From Bradyrhizobium commune (GTDB lineage: Bacteria > Pseudomonadota > Alphaproteobacteria > Rhizobiales > Xanthobacteraceae), in the NCBI RefSeq assembly GCF_015624505.1, contig NZ_CP061379.1:186001-250000 (forward strand): a stretch of DNA of 64,000 nucleotides, written 5' to 3'. This document shows positions 20,164 through 30,384 of this stretch, piece by piece (the first letter of the stretch is position 1; every line of letters starts with the position of its first letter). A program made the translations under genes and the position numbers. Under the pieces are notes generated by a model. It made no database searches. It worked only from the letters and a program-made list of their open reading frames with translations, and was not told the DNA's origin.

Positions 20164-20769
20164 ATGACGCTCGCACCCGCCAAGAGCGCCAGGACGGCGA
20201 TCCCCGCGACCTACTGGGTCGGCATCGCTCTGCTGCTGCTGGCGCTGCAAGCCTCGATCCTGTTTGCGATGGGCCGGGTGCCGATCTGCACCTGCGGTTA
20301 CGTCAAGCTCTGGCATGGCGTGGTGAACAGCTCGGAGAATTCGCAGCACATCGCCGACTGGTACAGCTTCTCGCACGTGCTGCACGGCTTCCTGTTCTAC
20401 GGGCTGACATGGCTCTTGTTCTCGCGGGGCTTGTCCTGGTCCGCACGGCTGATCATCGCGATGCTGATCGAAGGCGCCTGGGAGATCGTCGAGAACTCGC
20501 CGTTCATCATCGAGCGCTACCGCGCCGGAACGATCTCGCTGGACTATTACGGCGACAGCATCGTCAACTCGGTCTCGGACACGCTGTTCATGGTGCTGGG
20601 GTTCCTCACCGCGCGCGTGCTGCCGATCCCGGCCACCGTTGCGCTCGGGCTCGCCTTCGAGATCATGATGGCGCTGCATATTCGCGACAATCTGACGCTC
20701 AACATCCTGATGCTGATCCATCCGATCGACGCAGTCAAACAATGGCAATCCGGTCCGCCGATCATCTGA
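20164..20769 (+). CDS. DUF2585 (UPF0314) membrane protein
   Basis: The 201-residue protein has about 5 hydrophobic segments. The first is near residues 15-35, followed by the family block [39 protein letters not shown]. Conserved Cys, His and Asp residues sit near the predicted membrane surface. Function is unknown. ATG at 20164 is preferred because the frame upstream runs through repeat B1. Its place between hslV and hslU recurs in Bradyrhizobium-like genomes as far as I recall. Confidence 0.85.
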   Translation: MTLAPAKSARTAIPATYWVGIALLLLALQASILFAMGRVPICTCGYVKLWHGVVNSSENSQHIADWYSFSHVLHGFLFYGLTWLLFSRGLSWSARLIIAMLIEGAWEIVENSPFIIERYRAGTISLDYYGDSIVNSVSDTLFMVLGFLTARVLPIPATVALGLAFEIMMALHIRDNLTLNILMLIHPIDAVKQWQSGPPII

Positions 20770-20821
20770 CGGTCGAAAAAGCCGCTTGTCCTCGGCCGCC
20801 TCGCGCCCTAGCTAAACAGAC

Positions 20822-22126
20822 ATGACAGATTTTTCCCCCCGCGAAATCGTTTCCGAACTCGACCGTTTCATCGTCGGCCAGTCCGACGCCAAGCGCGCCG
20901 TCTCGATCGCGCTGCGCAATCGCTGGCGGCGGCAGCAGCTCGAAGGTTCCTTGCGCGAGGAAGTGCTGCCGAAAAACATCCTGATGATCGGCCCGACCGG
21001 CGTCGGCAAGACGGAAATCGCGCGACGGCTCGCAAAGCTTGCCAACGCACCGTTCCTCAAGGTCGAGGCGACGAAATTCACCGAGGTCGGCTATGTCGGC
21101 CGCGACGTCGAGCAGATCGTGCGCGATCTCGTCGAGGTCGCGATCGCCCAGGTGCGCGAGAAGAAGCGCAAAGACGTGCAGGCGCGCGCGCAACTTGCCG
21201 CCGAAGAGCGCGTGCTCGATGCGCTGGTCGGTGCCAATGCCAGTGCCGCTACGCGCGAATCCTTTCGCAAGAAGCTGCGTGCCGGCGAACTGAACGACAA
21301 GGAAATCGAGATCGAGACGCAATCGTCCGGCAGCGGCATGCCGATGTTCGAGATCCCGGGCATGCCCGGTGCGCAGATGGGCGCGATCTCGATCGGCGAC
21401 ATTTTTGGCAAGCTCGGCGGCCGCAGCAAGACGCGGCGGCTGACGGTCGAGGGCTCGCACGAGATCCTCGTCAACGAGGAATCCGACAAGCTCTTGGACA
21501 CCGACCAGCTGACGCTGGAGGCGATCAGCGCGGTCGAGAACAACGGCATCGTGTTCCTGGACGAGATCGACAAGATCTGCGCCCGCGACGGCCGCGTCGG
21601 CGGCGACGTCTCGCGCGAGGGCGTGCAGCGTGATCTCTTGCCGCTGATCGAGGGCACCACGGTCTCGACCAAGCACGGCGCGGTCAAGACCGACCACATT
21701 CTGTTCATTGCGTCCGGCGCCTTCCACGTCGCAAAACCGTCCGACCTCTTGCCGGAATTGCAGGGCCGCCTGCCGATCCGGGTCGAATTGCAGGCGCTGA
21801 CCCGCGACGACATGCGCCGCATCCTGACCGAGCCCGAGGCCTCGCTGATCAAGCAATATGTCGCGCTGTTGCAGACCGAGGGCGTGACGCTCGACATCAC
21901 CGACAGCGCCATCGACGCGCTCGCCGACGTCGCGGTCGCCGTCAATTCCACCGTGGAGAACATCGGCGCGCGCCGACTCCAGACCGTGATGGAGCGGGTG
22001 CTGGACGAGATCTCCTTCACCGCGCCGGACCGCAACGGCGAGACCGTCCGGGTCGACGCCGATTTTGTGCAGAAGCACGTCGGCGATCTCGCCAAGAACG
22101 CGGATTTGAGCCGGTTTATTTTGTAA
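20822..22126 (+). CDS. hslU: HslUV protease ATPase subunit HslU (ClpY)
   Basis: The 434-residue AAA+ unfoldase begins [20 protein letters not shown]. It has Walker [18 protein letters not shown] (Lys63), pore motif VGYVGRDVE, Walker [12 protein letters not shown] and the C-terminus DLSRFIL that inserts into HslV. It unfolds substrates and opens HslV. Length is normal. It follows the DUF2585 gene by 52 bp and is the likely end of the hslV unit, as repeat A2 lies 30 bp after the stop. Confidence 0.97.
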   Translation: MTDFSPREIVSELDRFIVGQSDAKRAVSIALRNRWRRQQLEGSLREEVLPKNILMIGPTGVGKTEIARRLAKLANAPFLKVEATKFTEVGYVGRDVEQIVRDLVEVAIAQVREKKRKDVQARAQLAAEERVLDALVGANASAATRESFRKKLRAGELNDKEIEIETQSSGSGMPMFEIPGMPGAQMGAISIGDIFGKLGGRSKTRRLTVEGSHEILVNEESDKLLDTDQLTLEAISAVENNGIVFLDEIDKICARDGRVGGDVSREGVQRDLLPLIEGTTVSTKHGAVKTDHILFIASGAFHVAKPSDLLPELQGRLPIRVELQALTRDDMRRILTEPEASLIKQYVALLQTEGVTLDITDSAIDALADVAVAVNSTVENIGARRLQTVMERVLDEISFTAPDRNGETVRVDADFVQKHVGDLAKNADLSRFIL

Positions 22127-22155
22127 TTTTGCGCGGTCGCGCTATTCATTCCGTC

Positions 22156-22278
22156 GTCGTCCCGGCGCAGGCCGGGACCCATACCCACCAGTGGTTATTG
22201 TCGGAAAGCGATGGCGGCTCCAGCCTTGACTCAAAACAACCATTCGTGGGTATGGGTCCCGGCCTGCGCCGGGACGAC
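22156..22278. repeat. Palindromic repeat family A, copy A2
   Basis: GTCGTCCCGGCGCAGGCCGG at one end and the inverted CCGGCCTGCGCCGGGACGAC at the other make an almost perfect long palindrome, with inner GGGACCCATACCCACCA / GGGTATGGGTCCC. It lies between hslU and the next membrane-protein gene and ends 11 bp before that gene's GTG start. Confidence 0.88.
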
Positions 22279-22289
22279 AGCGGAATTTT

Positions 22290-23432
22290 GTGCACGCAGG
22301 GTTCGTCGTGTTCGCTGACATCCAGAAGAACCCCTGGCGCCTCTTCCTCGCGATCAACATCGCCGTCATTGTCGGCGTGTTCATCCACAAGATCCTGCTG
22401 CCGCCTTACGTCCCCTATATCCACCTCCTCGTCGACTACCATTTCGGCTTCATCAAGCGCGCGCTGATCGGGGCGATCGTCGCGCTGTTCACGGCAAAAG
22501 TGCCGGTGTGGCTGGTATTCGCGCTATCGGGTACGGTGTGGCTGGTGACACTGGGGCTGTTCGTCAAGCTGTTTCAGAAAACGTTCGGCTTCACGCAACA
22601 GACGCTGCCGCTGTTCGTCTTCCTCGCAGGCTCGCCGTTCTTCCTGAAAAACTTCATGCACACGCTCGGCCATTTCGACATCTATGGCTGCATGCTGGCG
22701 CTGATCCTGCTGCTGGTGCCGGCGCGCTCACTGTTGTTCGTGGCGCTGGCTGCGCTGTTCTCGATCATTCTGGTGCTGATCCACCACATCCATCTGCTGA
22801 TGTATGTGCCGACCCTCATCACCATCGTCGTGACCAGGCATTACCTGATCTATGGCTGCAATCGCACCAACGTCGCGTTCGGTATTGTCGCCTTCACAGC
22901 GGTTTCCGCGCTGTTCTTCGCCGCGCAGTTTTTGGGAACGATGCCGATCGCGGAAGCGGATTTCCTCGCCTATCTGAAGACCCGGATGGCCGATCCTGCG
23001 CGTACCGACCTCTTGCAATTCAGCTACATCTGGTATCAGCCGCTGTCGAAGGAGATGTCCGACACCTGGGGACGCCTGCCCCACAACAGCCTCGGCATCC
23101 CCGTCTTCGCGCTGCTGATCTGGCTGCATACGCCGCTGTGGCGCTATTTTGCCGGCCTGATCCGCGCGCTCGAACACGACATGCACCGTCGTCTCGTCAT
23201 TGCGGCGCTGATCGGCGTCAGCCTCGCTTATCTCGTGATGTTCGCGATGGTGTTCGACTATTCGCGCTGGATGTCGAGCTGGGCGGTCTGCATGTTCCTG
23301 CTGCTGCATGCGGTGAAGATGCTGCCAGCCAAGCAGGAAACGCAGCTGATCCCCGCGGTGGACAAGAAGACGAATATCTTCGGCCTGTTCGTCACGCTGA
23401 TCCCGCGCGTCGGAATCGTCCGGCCGTTTTAG
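22290..23432 (+). CDS. Multi-pass membrane protein, function not recognised
   Basis: The 380-residue product has about 9 hydrophobic segments, starting with LFLAINIAVIVGVFIHKILL (residues 18-37). Hydrophilic loops contain ADFLAYLKTRMADPARTDLLQFSYIWYQPL. A cytoplasmic-like tail ends the protein. I recognise no transporter or enzyme motif. The general look, with a DYHFGFIKRALIGAI segment, recalls polysaccharide-related membrane proteins, but I would not assign that role. The start is a GTG at 22290; another GTG at 22308 is possible. Repeats lie on both sides. Confidence 0.75.
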   Translation: MHAGFVVFADIQKNPWRLFLAINIAVIVGVFIHKILLPPYVPYIHLLVDYHFGFIKRALIGAIVALFTAKVPVWLVFALSGTVWLVTLGLFVKLFQKTFGFTQQTLPLFVFLAGSPFFLKNFMHTLGHFDIYGCMLALILLLVPARSLLFVALAALFSIILVLIHHIHLLMYVPTLITIVVTRHYLIYGCNRTNVAFGIVAFTAVSALFFAAQFLGTMPIAEADFLAYLKTRMADPARTDLLQFSYIWYQPLSKEMSDTWGRLPHNSLGIPVFALLIWLHTPLWRYFAGLIRALEHDMHRRLVIAALIGVSLAYLVMFAMVFDYSRWMSSWAVCMFLLLHAVKMLPAKQETQLIPAVDKKTNIFGLFVTLIPRVGIVRPF

Positions 23433-23442
23433 GCGGTCTGCT

Positions 23443-23560
23443 CCCTCTCCCGCTTGCGGGAGAGGGCTGGAGAGAGGGTGTCGCCGCAATGGGACACCCC
23501 CGATGCTGAAAGAGCCCTCACCCGGCGCTGCGCGCCGACCTCTCCCGCAAGCGGGAGAGG
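23443..23560. repeat. Palindromic repeat family B, copy B2
   Basis: CCCTCTCCCG-CTTG-CGGGAGAGGG (23443-23466) and CCTCTCCCG-CAAG-CGGGAGAGG (to 23560) flank GAGCCCTCACCCGGCGCTGCGC. The arms are those of B1 and B3 in inverted order. It sits between the converging membrane-protein and smr genes. Confidence 0.85.
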
Positions 23561-23570
23561 TGTAGAGCCG

Positions 23571-24161
23571 CTAGAATCTCGCCCGCCGGATCCGCACATA
23601 AAGCGCGCCCTCGCCGCCATGGCCGATATGCGCCTCCTCGAAGCCGACCACGAAGGCGCGGAATTCCGGCAGGCTCAGCCATTCCGGCACCTGGCGGCGG
23701 AGCACGCCGCTCTCGCCGCCGCTCCGGCCCTTGCCGGTGATCACCAGCACGAAGGTCAGGCCGTCGTGATGGGCGCGGTGCAGGAAGCCGGTCAAAGCGC
23801 GATGCGCGCGCATCTGGGTCATGCCGTGCAGATCGAGCCGGGCCTCGATCTCGCTGCGGCCGCGCGACAGTTTTGTGCGCTCGCGCTTGCCGAGCGGGGC
23901 GAGCGGCGGCATCGCCGGCTTTGATGGACGCGGTGCCGGTGCGGCGGCCAGGGGCCGCGGCGACGGCGCGGGTTTTGCGACTGGCGTTGCGGGCGAAGGA
24001 TCCGTGCGCGGCGCCGCATGCACCTTTGTCGCGCGATGCTTCCGCAGCGGCTTGATCTGCTTTGCGACAAGGTCCCACAGCTCACGGTCTTCCTCGCTCA
24101 GCCCGCGACGGCGCGGCGAGGGACGAGGATCCAGCACGGGCGGACGGGACGATCGCTTCAT
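23571..24161 (-). CDS. Smr-domain protein
   Basis: The 196-residue protein has a Pro/Ala-rich disordered N-terminal half and a C-terminal Smr domain with LDLHGMT and ITGKGRSGGESGVLRRQVPEWL, the two Smr signatures. Smr domains nick or bind branched DNA or cleave RNA; the exact role of these short alphaproteobacterial proteins is unknown. The start overlaps the mltA stop by 4 bp, so it is translated with mltA. The region mltA-smr next to Tim44-like, secB and dnaQ belongs to the conserved origin neighbourhood. Confidence 0.88.
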   Translation of the reverse strand: MKRSSRPPVLDPRPSPRRRGLSEEDRELWDLVAKQIKPLRKHRATKVHAAPRTDPSPATPVAKPAPSPRPLAAAPAPRPSKPAMPPLAPLGKRERTKLSRGRSEIEARLDLHGMTQMRAHRALTGFLHRAHHDGLTFVLVITGKGRSGGESGVLRRQVPEWLSLPEFRAFVVGFEEAHIGHGGEGALYVRIRRARF

Positions 24162-25678
24162 TGCTGGTGGGAACGACTTTTCGTGTGCCGGCGTGGCTCG
24201 CGGACAGGCTCGATCACGGGACGCGGTGCCGGCAGCGGCACCGGATTGGCCACCGCAACCGTCTCACCCTTGCTCGGCGCCACGGCAGGCGCGGCTGGCT
24301 TCGCTGCCTCCGTCTGCGGAAACAGCCTCGCGATCTTCTCCGATGGCCGCGGATCCGGCACCGGCAGACGCGCAGCACGAACGCCGGGATCGAGGCTCTT
24401 CGGCACCAGCATCACGAAATGCATGGAATGGCGCAGCCGGCCCGAGACCCGGCCGGCATCCGCACCGGCGCCAAAATAAAGATCGGCGCGCGCGGGGCCG
24501 ATGATGGCCGAACCCGTATCCTGCGCGATCATCAGCCGATGGAACGGCGTCTTGGATCGTTCGGAATCGATCGGCAGCTCGCCTTCGATGAAGAACGGCG
24601 TGCCGTAGACGTGGAGCGATTTGTCGACCGCGATCGAGCGGCCGGCTGTCAGCGGAATGCCCTGCGCCCCGACCGCCTCGTCCTTGTCGGAGAGATTGAC
24701 TTCGTGGAAGAAGATGTAGGAGCGGTTCTGGCGCCGCAGCTCTTTCGCGCCATCCGGGTTTTGCGCCATCCACTCCCTGATCTTCTGCATCGACATCTCC
24801 TCCTTCGGAATGATGCCGCGTTCGATCAGGACGCGCCCGACGGCGGTGTAGGGATAGCCGTTGTAGGAATCGTAGTTGAGCCGAATGGTACCGCCGTCAT
24901 CGAACTTGATCCGCGCCGAGCCCTGGATCTGGGCGAACAAAAGATCGGTCGGGTCCTTCAGCCAGGCGATCTCGAGGCCGCGGCCGGCGATCTTGCCATC
25001 CTCGATCTCGCCGCGATCGTAATAGGGCACGAGCTTGCGGCGGCCGATCTTGCGATAGACCGGCCCCTTGTTGGGCAGGTTGACGGACGCCTGATTGTAG
25101 CCGCGCACGAACAGGTTCGAGGGACGGCGATAGACCGGAACGTTGTAGACATCGGTCTGTGTGCGCGAGCCGTCGAGCACTGGTTCATAGTAACCCGTGA
25201 CAAACCCGTCGGGCTCGCCGAGCCGCGAGATGCGCAGCGGCGAAAAATTGTCCTCGAAGAAAGTCTTTGCCTTGGGGTCGTCGGTGAGCTCGAGCGATTT
25301 GGCGAGGCGGCAGGGCTCGATCAGCGACGCACCCAGCGCTTTCGGCTCGGCCGCGCCAGTCTGCGCATTGATCGAGCGGCAGCTGGCGCGAAACGTCTTG
25401 TAGGCCGCGAGGTGATCGTCATCGCTCCAGCCTTTCACGTCGGCCCAGGCCAGCGGCAGATATTGCGCCCCGGGAATCTCGAACGGGAGCGGGAGCTGGG
25501 GATAGGGCAGGGCCCGCGGCGGGAGCGCGGCCACGTCCGGAAGATGACGCTGATGGCTGCGATAGTGGCGCCGCGCCGCCTCGGCGCCAAGCGGGAACGA
25601 CAACAGCACGACGGCACCTGCGCACAGCGCCGTCACGCCATTCCTGAAGGCAATTCTAATTCGCGCTTCCGGTGCCAA
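24158..25678 (-). CDS. mltA: Membrane-bound lytic murein transglycosylase A
   Basis: The 506-residue protein has a basic start and signal segment (NGVTALCAGAVVLLSFPLGAEA). Next come the MltA barrel (GFVTGYYEPVLDGSR, RKLVPYYDRGEIEDG) and a 3D domain with AQDTGSAIIGPARADLYFGAG, whose Asp is the catalytic acid. It cleaves peptidoglycan to 1,6-anhydro products in the periplasm. The Pro/Ala-rich C-terminus (VPLPAPRPVIEPV) is longer than in E. coli MltA. The start appears to be TTG at 25678, overlapping the preceding gene by 23 bp. It is not an obvious lipoprotein. Confidence 0.92.
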   Translation of the reverse strand: MAPEARIRIAFRNGVTALCAGAVVLLSFPLGAEAARRHYRSHQRHLPDVAALPPRALPYPQLPLPFEIPGAQYLPLAWADVKGWSDDDHLAAYKTFRASCRSINAQTGAAEPKALGASLIEPCRLAKSLELTDDPKAKTFFEDNFSPLRISRLGEPDGFVTGYYEPVLDGSRTQTDVYNVPVYRRPSNLFVRGYNQASVNLPNKGPVYRKIGRRKLVPYYDRGEIEDGKIAGRGLEIAWLKDPTDLLFAQIQGSARIKFDDGGTIRLNYDSYNGYPYTAVGRVLIERGIIPKEEMSMQKIREWMAQNPDGAKELRRQNRSYIFFHEVNLSDKDEAVGAQGIPLTAGRSIAVDKSLHVYGTPFFIEGELPIDSERSKTPFHRLMIAQDTGSAIIGPARADLYFGAGADAGRVSGRLRHSMHFVMLVPKSLDPGVRAARLPVPDPRPSEKIARLFPQTEAAKPAAPAVAPSKGETVAVANPVPLPAPRPVIEPVREPRRHTKSRSHQQ

Positions 25679-26360
25679 CCAGCTTCCAGTTCGGATCGCG
25701 AGAGGTGGTGTCGCGGGCGAAAGTCCAGATGTCGGTGATGTCGGCGACCTTGTCGGCGTTGCCGTCGACGATGTTGCCGGCCTTGTCGCGGGTGACCGAG
25801 ATCATCTGCGAGACGAAGCGGATGGTCAGCTGGGCGGTGCGGTCGCGCAGCTCGGCGCCGACCAGCTCCGCCTTGTCGATCGAGACGAAGCGTGTCTCGG
25901 TCTTCTGCTCGTTCTTCTCGCGCTCCTTGATCGCGGCGTCGAAGCTGTCATAGACCTCCGACGACAACAGGTCGCGCAGCGCGCGACGGTCGCCATTGGC
26001 AAAGGCCAGCACGATCATCTCGTAGGCGCCGCGGGCGCCGGAGATGAAGTGGCGCGGGTCGAAGGTGGAATCCTTGTCGACGATGGCATCGAGGCCCTGG
26101 GCGAGCGCGGTGCCCGGTTCGGTCAGGCCCTTCCAGCGGTCGGAGGGCGGGGCCGGCTCGGCGGTCGGCGCCAGGGGCGCCTGATCGATCACCTTGCCGG
26201 GCATGGTGACGACGTTCTTGTCCGGGGCCCCCTGAAGCGCATTCCTGGCCGTGCGGTCGAACGGCGGCCGCTCATTGCCGGTCCGCTGCCCCAGCACGCT
26301 GCGCAGCCTCAGAAAGATAAAGACCGCCAGCGCAAGGAAGATGATGGTGTAGATGTCCAC
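25656..26360 (-). CDS. Tim44-like (TimA) membrane-anchored protein
   Basis: The 234-residue protein, read from GTG at 26360, starts VDIYTIIFLALAVFIFLRLRSVLGQRTG, giving one N-terminal membrane anchor. A linker follows, then a Tim44/L45-like domain (FDPRHFISGARGAYEMIVLAFANGDRRALRDLLS...). Bacterial Tim44-like proteins are inner-membrane factors of uncertain role, homologous to the mitochondrial import component. An ATG at 26432 would add 24 residues; I prefer the GTG because the family starts right at the helix. It is divergent from secB and overlaps mltA. Confidence 0.87.
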   Translation of the reverse strand: MDIYTIIFLALAVFIFLRLRSVLGQRTGNERPPFDRTARNALQGAPDKNVVTMPGKVIDQAPLAPTAEPAPPSDRWKGLTEPGTALAQGLDAIVDKDSTFDPRHFISGARGAYEMIVLAFANGDRRALRDLLSSEVYDSFDAAIKEREKNEQKTETRFVSIDKAELVGAELRDRTAQLTIRFVSQMISVTRDKAGNIVDGNADKVADITDIWTFARDTTSRDPNWKLVGTGSAN

Positions 26361-26771
26361 GTCGTATTCGCTTTCTGGTCTTTTCAGGAGGTCGCTGCCG
26401 GGAAAATCAATCCGGCCAGTAGACCGTTCCATACGGGAACGGCAAGTCTACATCACCATTTTAGGACCCGCTTGAGGCCCCGCGTCTCGTCTGTCGGATG
26501 TAGGCACGAAATCTTGCCCGGCCAATGGCGCCTTTTGGCACAGCGGGAAGTGTAGCGCGTTTTATGCTTAAGGGGAAACCCGATCCTGCCTGGAAATCGC
26601 GCATCTTCAAGCGTTTAAGGCGCGATTTCGTGTCCGGGGCAGGGCGAACGTCACAGTTGTGGGCGCGGCCCGGATTCCCCATCCGGAGCCGTTCGTCCTT
26701 GTGGAATGAGGCGGCCCTATGTTAGCCAACCGCCGCGAAATTCAGCCCCAATCGGGTAAGGAGACACTCTG
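26361..26771. other. Divergent intergenic region, Tim44-like gene / secB
   Basis: I find no convincing gene in these 411 bp. A hairpin AAATCGCGC (26594-26602) / GCGCGATTT (26620-26628) with a 17-nt loop is the main structure. GGTAAGGAGACACTCTG just before 26772 supplies the secB ribosome-binding site (AAGGAG). Confidence 0.5.
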
Positions 26772-27251
26772 ATGACCAACGGCAACGGTACCCCTCCCGA
26801 GGCGGCCCAGGCTCCCCAGCTCAACGTGCTGGCGCAATATACCAAGGACCTCTCGTTCGAAAATCCGAACGCGCCGAGCTCGCTCCAGCAGCAGAGCCAG
26901 CCGCCCCAGATCAACATCCAGATCAATGTCGGCGCCAACAACCTCAGCGAAACCGAGTTCGAGGTGACGCTGTCGGTCGAGGGCAAGGCCGAGACCGCCG
27001 GCAAGGTGATGTTCTCGTTCGAGCTCGCCTATGCCGGCGTGTTCCGCATCGCGAACGTGCCGAAAGAGAATCTGCACCCGCTGGTCATGATCGAGTGCCC
27101 GCGACTGCTGTTCCCGTTCGCCCGCGAGATCATCGCGACCGCTGTCCGCGACGGCGGGTTCCCGCCGCTGATGCTGGATCCGGTCGATTTCGTCGGTCTC
27201 TACCGTCAGAACATGGAGCGGCAGATGGCCGCTCCTGGCGGTCAGGCCTAA
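26772..27251 (+). CDS. secB: Protein-export chaperone SecB
   Basis: The 159-residue protein contains [30 protein letters not shown] and [40 protein letters not shown], the SecB core. It keeps preproteins unfolded and delivers them to SecA. A strong AAGGAG precedes the ATG. It converges on dnaQ with a 4-bp overlap of the stops. SecB beside dnaQ is part of the conserved origin-side gene order in alphaproteobacteria. Confidence 0.96.
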   Translation: MTNGNGTPPEAAQAPQLNVLAQYTKDLSFENPNAPSSLQQQSQPPQINIQINVGANNLSETEFEVTLSVEGKAETAGKVMFSFELAYAGVFRIANVPKENLHPLVMIECPRLLFPFAREIIATAVRDGGFPPLMLDPVDFVGLYRQNMERQMAAPGGQA

Positions 27252-27967
27252 CCGGCCGGATTGGCGGCAACTGGGGCGGGCAAGAACTCGTTCCAGATCG
27301 CCTTGTCGCCGAGCGTTGCGATGAAAGCCCGATGGGCCTCGCGCTCGGCATCTGACACCCGCGGGGCAAGCGGCACCGGCCGCTGCCGCCGCGGCGCATC
27401 TCCAGCGGCATTGACGCGAATCTCCTGGGCGTCCGACGCCAGCAGCAGCTGCGACTGCCGCGCCCCGACCAGATCGACATAGACTTCGGCGAGCAGCTCG
27501 GCGTCCAGCAGCGCGCCGTGCTTGGTGCGGTGTGAATTGTCGATCGCATAGCGCGAGCAGAGATCGTCGAGCCGGTTCGACACGCCGGGATGCTTGCGCC
27601 GCGCCAGCAGCAGCGTATCGACCAGCCGCTCGCGCGGGATCGCGGCGTGCTTGATCCGGTCGAGCTCGGCATTGATGAAGCTGATGTCGAACGAGGCGTT
27701 GTGGATCACCAGCGGCGCATCGCCGATGAACTCCAGAAACTCGTCGACGACCTCGTTGAACAGCGGCTTGCTCGAGAGAAACTCGGCCGACAGCCCGTGC
27801 ACCGCAAAGGCCTCCGCCGGCATATCCCGTTCGGGATTGATATAGACGTGGAACGTCTGTCCCGTCGGCATGCGGTTGAAGATCTCGACGCAGCCGATTT
27901 CGACCAGGCGATCGCCGCGGAGCGGATCGAGGCCGGTGGTTTCAGTGTCGAGGACGATTTCGCGCAT
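27248..27967 (-). CDS. dnaQ: DNA polymerase III epsilon subunit
   Basis: The 239-residue proofreading exonuclease starts [15 protein letters not shown] (Exo I; Asp7, Glu9), with Exo [16 protein letters not shown] and Exo [21 protein letters not shown]. The C-terminal part that binds the alpha subunit is short and ends at PVAANPAG. The ATG at 27967 is the family start; the frame upstream is open only through coaE. coaE begins 34 bp before it, so coaE-dnaQ may be one transcript. Confidence 0.95.
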   Translation of the reverse strand: MREIVLDTETTGLDPLRGDRLVEIGCVEIFNRMPTGQTFHVYINPERDMPAEAFAVHGLSAEFLSSKPLFNEVVDEFLEFIGDAPLVIHNASFDISFINAELDRIKHAAIPRERLVDTLLLARRKHPGVSNRLDDLCSRYAIDNSHRTKHGALLDAELLAEVYVDLVGARQSQLLLASDAQEIRVNAAGDAPRRQRPVPLAPRVSDAEREAHRAFIATLGDKAIWNEFLPAPVAANPAG

Positions 27968-28001
27968 GATTCCGAGAGATCTAGCCGTGTGAGGCGGCGA
28001 A

Positions 28002-28601
28002 TCAGGCGCGCCGCTGCGGCATCTTAACGACCTCGGCCAGAATGTGCGCGATTTGCGCGCGCACCGGCTCAAGTCCGTGTGACGTATCCACCACGAAATC
28101 GGCCCGCTTGCGCTTCTCGGTATCGGGGGTCTGCTTGGCGATGATGGCGTCGAGTTTTGCGTCGTCCATGGTGCCGCGCGCCAGCACCCGCTCGCGCTGG
28201 AGTTCAGGCGAGGTGGAGACCACGACCACGGCGTCGACCCGCTTCTCGCCGCCGGTTTCGAACAGCAGCGGGATGTCGAGAACCACGACCGGCGCCGCGG
28301 CAGCTTCAGCTTCCGCAAAGAACTTTTGCCGGGACGCACCGAGCATCGGATGGACGATCTGCTCGAGCTGCTTGATCGCCGCGGGATCGTGCACCACGCG
28401 CGCGGATAGTTTGGGCCGGTCGACCTTGCCGTTCACGGTGGTGCCGGGGAAGGCCGCCTCGATCGCCGGCGCTGCCTCACCCTCATAGAGCTGATGCACG
28501 GCAGCATCGGCGTCGTAGACGGGCACACCGGCCTCCGCGAACAGCTTTGCGGTGGTCGATTTCCCCATCCCGATCGAGCCGGTCAGTCCCAAAATCCGCA
28601 T
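28002..28601 (-). CDS. coaE: Dephospho-CoA kinase
   Basis: The 199-residue kinase starts [21 protein letters not shown] with a P-loop at residues 8-15, and has [13 protein letters not shown] and [12 protein letters not shown]. It phosphorylates dephospho-CoA, the last step of CoA synthesis. In Caulobacter aroE lies between maf and coaE; here no aroE is present and only 23 bp separate coaE from maf. Confidence 0.95.
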   Translation of the reverse strand: MRILGLTGSIGMGKSTTAKLFAEAGVPVYDADAAVHQLYEGEAAPAIEAAFPGTTVNGKVDRPKLSARVVHDPAAIKQLEQIVHPMLGASRQKFFAEAEAAAAPVVVLDIPLLFETGGEKRVDAVVVVSTSPELQRERVLARGTMDDAKLDAIIAKQTPDTEKRKRADFVVDTSHGLEPVRAQIAHILAEVVKMPQRRA

Positions 28602-28624
28602 CAGCGTCCAGCCGTATTGATTGT

Positions 28625-29233
28625 CTAGACCGCAATTAGCTGTTCGCGCCGCAGGAACGCAAGCAACGGCAGCAGTGGCAGGCCGAGAATGGTGAAATGG
28701 TCGCCCTCGATGCGCTCGAACAGATGGATGCCAAGCCCTTCGAGCTGATAGGCCCCGACGCTGGTGGTGACGGCATCGCCAGCGGCGTCGAGATAGGCTG
28801 AAAGCTCGGCCTCGGACATTTGCCGCATCGTCATGCGGGCTATCGCGACGTCCTCGAAAACAATCTTGCCGTCTCGTGCTACGGCGATGGCGGAATTCAG
28901 CTCGTGGCCGTTGCCCGCGAGATCGCGCAACTGCGCCATCGCTTGCGACCGGCCAGCGGGCTTGTTGAAGAGACGATCGCCGAGTGCCAGCGTCTGGTCG
29001 GCGCCGATCGCGTAGCTGCCGGGATGGCCAGCCGAGACCGCCCTGGCCTTTTCACGGGCCAGCAGCAGCGCGACTTCGCGCGGGTTCGACAGCTTTGAAT
29101 CGGCCTGAATGCCGCGCTCGTCGATGTCGGCCGCAATCGCCTTGAATTCCAGCCCGGCATTGGCCAGCAACATTTTTCGCGCGCCGCTTTGCGACGCCAA
29201 AATCAAACGAGATTTGCCGCGCCAGAGAGACAT
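28625..29233 (-). CDS. maf: Maf-like nucleotide pyrophosphatase
   Basis: The 202-residue protein starts [30 protein letters not shown], has DIDERGIQ and [16 protein letters not shown], and ends in [13 protein letters not shown] [13 protein letters not shown]. Maf proteins hydrolyse modified or canonical NTPs. The ATG at 29233 is preferred to a TTG two codons earlier. The PPDK regulator stops 9 bp upstream, so ppsR-maf-coaE-dnaQ read as one unit running away from the proposed origin. Confidence 0.92.
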   Translation of the reverse strand: MSLWRGKSRLILASQSGARKMLLANAGLEFKAIAADIDERGIQADSKLSNPREVALLLAREKARAVSAGHPGSYAIGADQTLALGDRLFNKPAGRSQAMAQLRDLAGNGHELNSAIAVARDGKIVFEDVAIARMTMRQMSEAELSAYLDAAGDAVTTSVGAYQLEGLGIHLFERIEGDHFTILGLPLLPLLAFLRREQLIAV

Positions 29234-29242
29234 CGCCAAAAC

Positions 29243-30082
29243 TTATTCCGAAGGCCGGCTTCGCTGGCGATCACTATACAGCTTCATGATAGCCGCCGCT
29301 GTTTCCTCGATCGAGCGCCGCGTCACGTCAAGCAGCGGCCAATCATGCTTGGCACTCAGCTTGCGCGCAAACGCAACCTCCTCGGTGACCGACTGCCTGT
29401 CGGTATAATTCTCGCTGCCGGACTCGGCGCCCATTGAGAGCAGCCGGTTCTGACGGATCTGGATCAGGCGTTCCGGCGTCGCGTGCAGGCTTACGACCAG
29501 CGGCCGGGTCAGTGTCTCCAATTGCGCCGGCACCGGAATGCCCGGCACCAGCGGCACGTTGGCGGTGCGGATGCCGCGGTTGGCCAGATAAATCGAGGTC
29601 GGCGTCTTGGAGGTGCGGGACACACCGACCAGAACGACGTCGGCTTCCTCGAGGCCCTCGACATGCTGACCGTCGTCATGGATCATCGTGTAGTTCAGCG
29701 CATCGATGCGCTTGAAATATTCCGCATTGAGCACGTGCTGCGCGCCGACGCGACCGGTGGTCGCTGCTCCAAGATAGGCTTCGAACAGCTGCATCACCGG
29801 GCCGATGATCGACAGGCTCGGAACATTGATCTCCTTGCACTTGTCCTCGAGCCGGGAAACCAGATCCTTCTCCAAGAGCGTGAACAGCACGATCCCCGGC
29901 GCTTCCTCGATCTCATCGAGCACGCGGTCGAGCTGCTTCTGGCTGCGCACCAGCGGATAGACATGCTCGACCGGCGTCACGTTGGCGTATTGCGCCGCGA
30001 CGGCGCGCGCGACCGTAATCAGGGTCTCGCCGGTGGAGTCGGAGACGAGGTGCAGATGAAAATAATTGCTCGAGGTCGGCAC
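29243..30082 (-). CDS. Pyruvate, phosphate dikinase regulatory protein (DUF299)
   Basis: The 279-residue protein has [21 protein letters not shown] at the start and the P-loop [19 protein letters not shown] near residues 152-170. These bifunctional kinase/phosphorylases control PPDK or PEP synthase by phosphorylating an active-site Thr. The start codon is GTG at 30082. The family member in Caulobacter and Rickettsia (RP001) borders the chromosome origin, which is why the non-coding DNA upstream of this gene matters. Confidence 0.93.
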   Translation of the reverse strand: MPTSSNYFHLHLVSDSTGETLITVARAVAAQYANVTPVEHVYPLVRSQKQLDRVLDEIEEAPGIVLFTLLEKDLVSRLEDKCKEINVPSLSIIGPVMQLFEAYLGAATTGRVGAQHVLNAEYFKRIDALNYTMIHDDGQHVEGLEEADVVLVGVSRTSKTPTSIYLANRGIRTANVPLVPGIPVPAQLETLTRPLVVSLHATPERLIQIRQNRLLSMGAESGSENYTDRQSVTEEVAFARKLSAKHDWPLLDVTRRSIEETAAAIMKLYSDRQRSRPSE

Positions 30083-30384
30083 AAAAACTCTTTGTATGAG
30101 GGCGGGGCAGTTTGTGGATTTCTGTGGAGCTTAACCCCTCGGAAAGGGATGCGCGACACCAGGGGCGGGATAAGTGCCAATTTTCTTCACACCGCTGCCC
30201 CTCAGAACAAGTCCGGCACGCATGCGAGACGGAAACGGGATTGCGCCGACAAGCCCTTTGATAAGCTGCGGATGAAAACGCGCAAGCCTTTGAGCCCGGA
30301 TGGTTTATCCAGGCAGGCAGGAACCACGCAGGAGATGTTGAGGGATGTGAACAAGGGCGCACGAACTGGCGCACTTCATTGCGT

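Noticed and set aside
26461..26725. Small frames in the Tim44-secB gap
   Set aside because: Both strands have short open frames of about 70 codons, but neither has gene-like codon bias or a ribosome-binding site.
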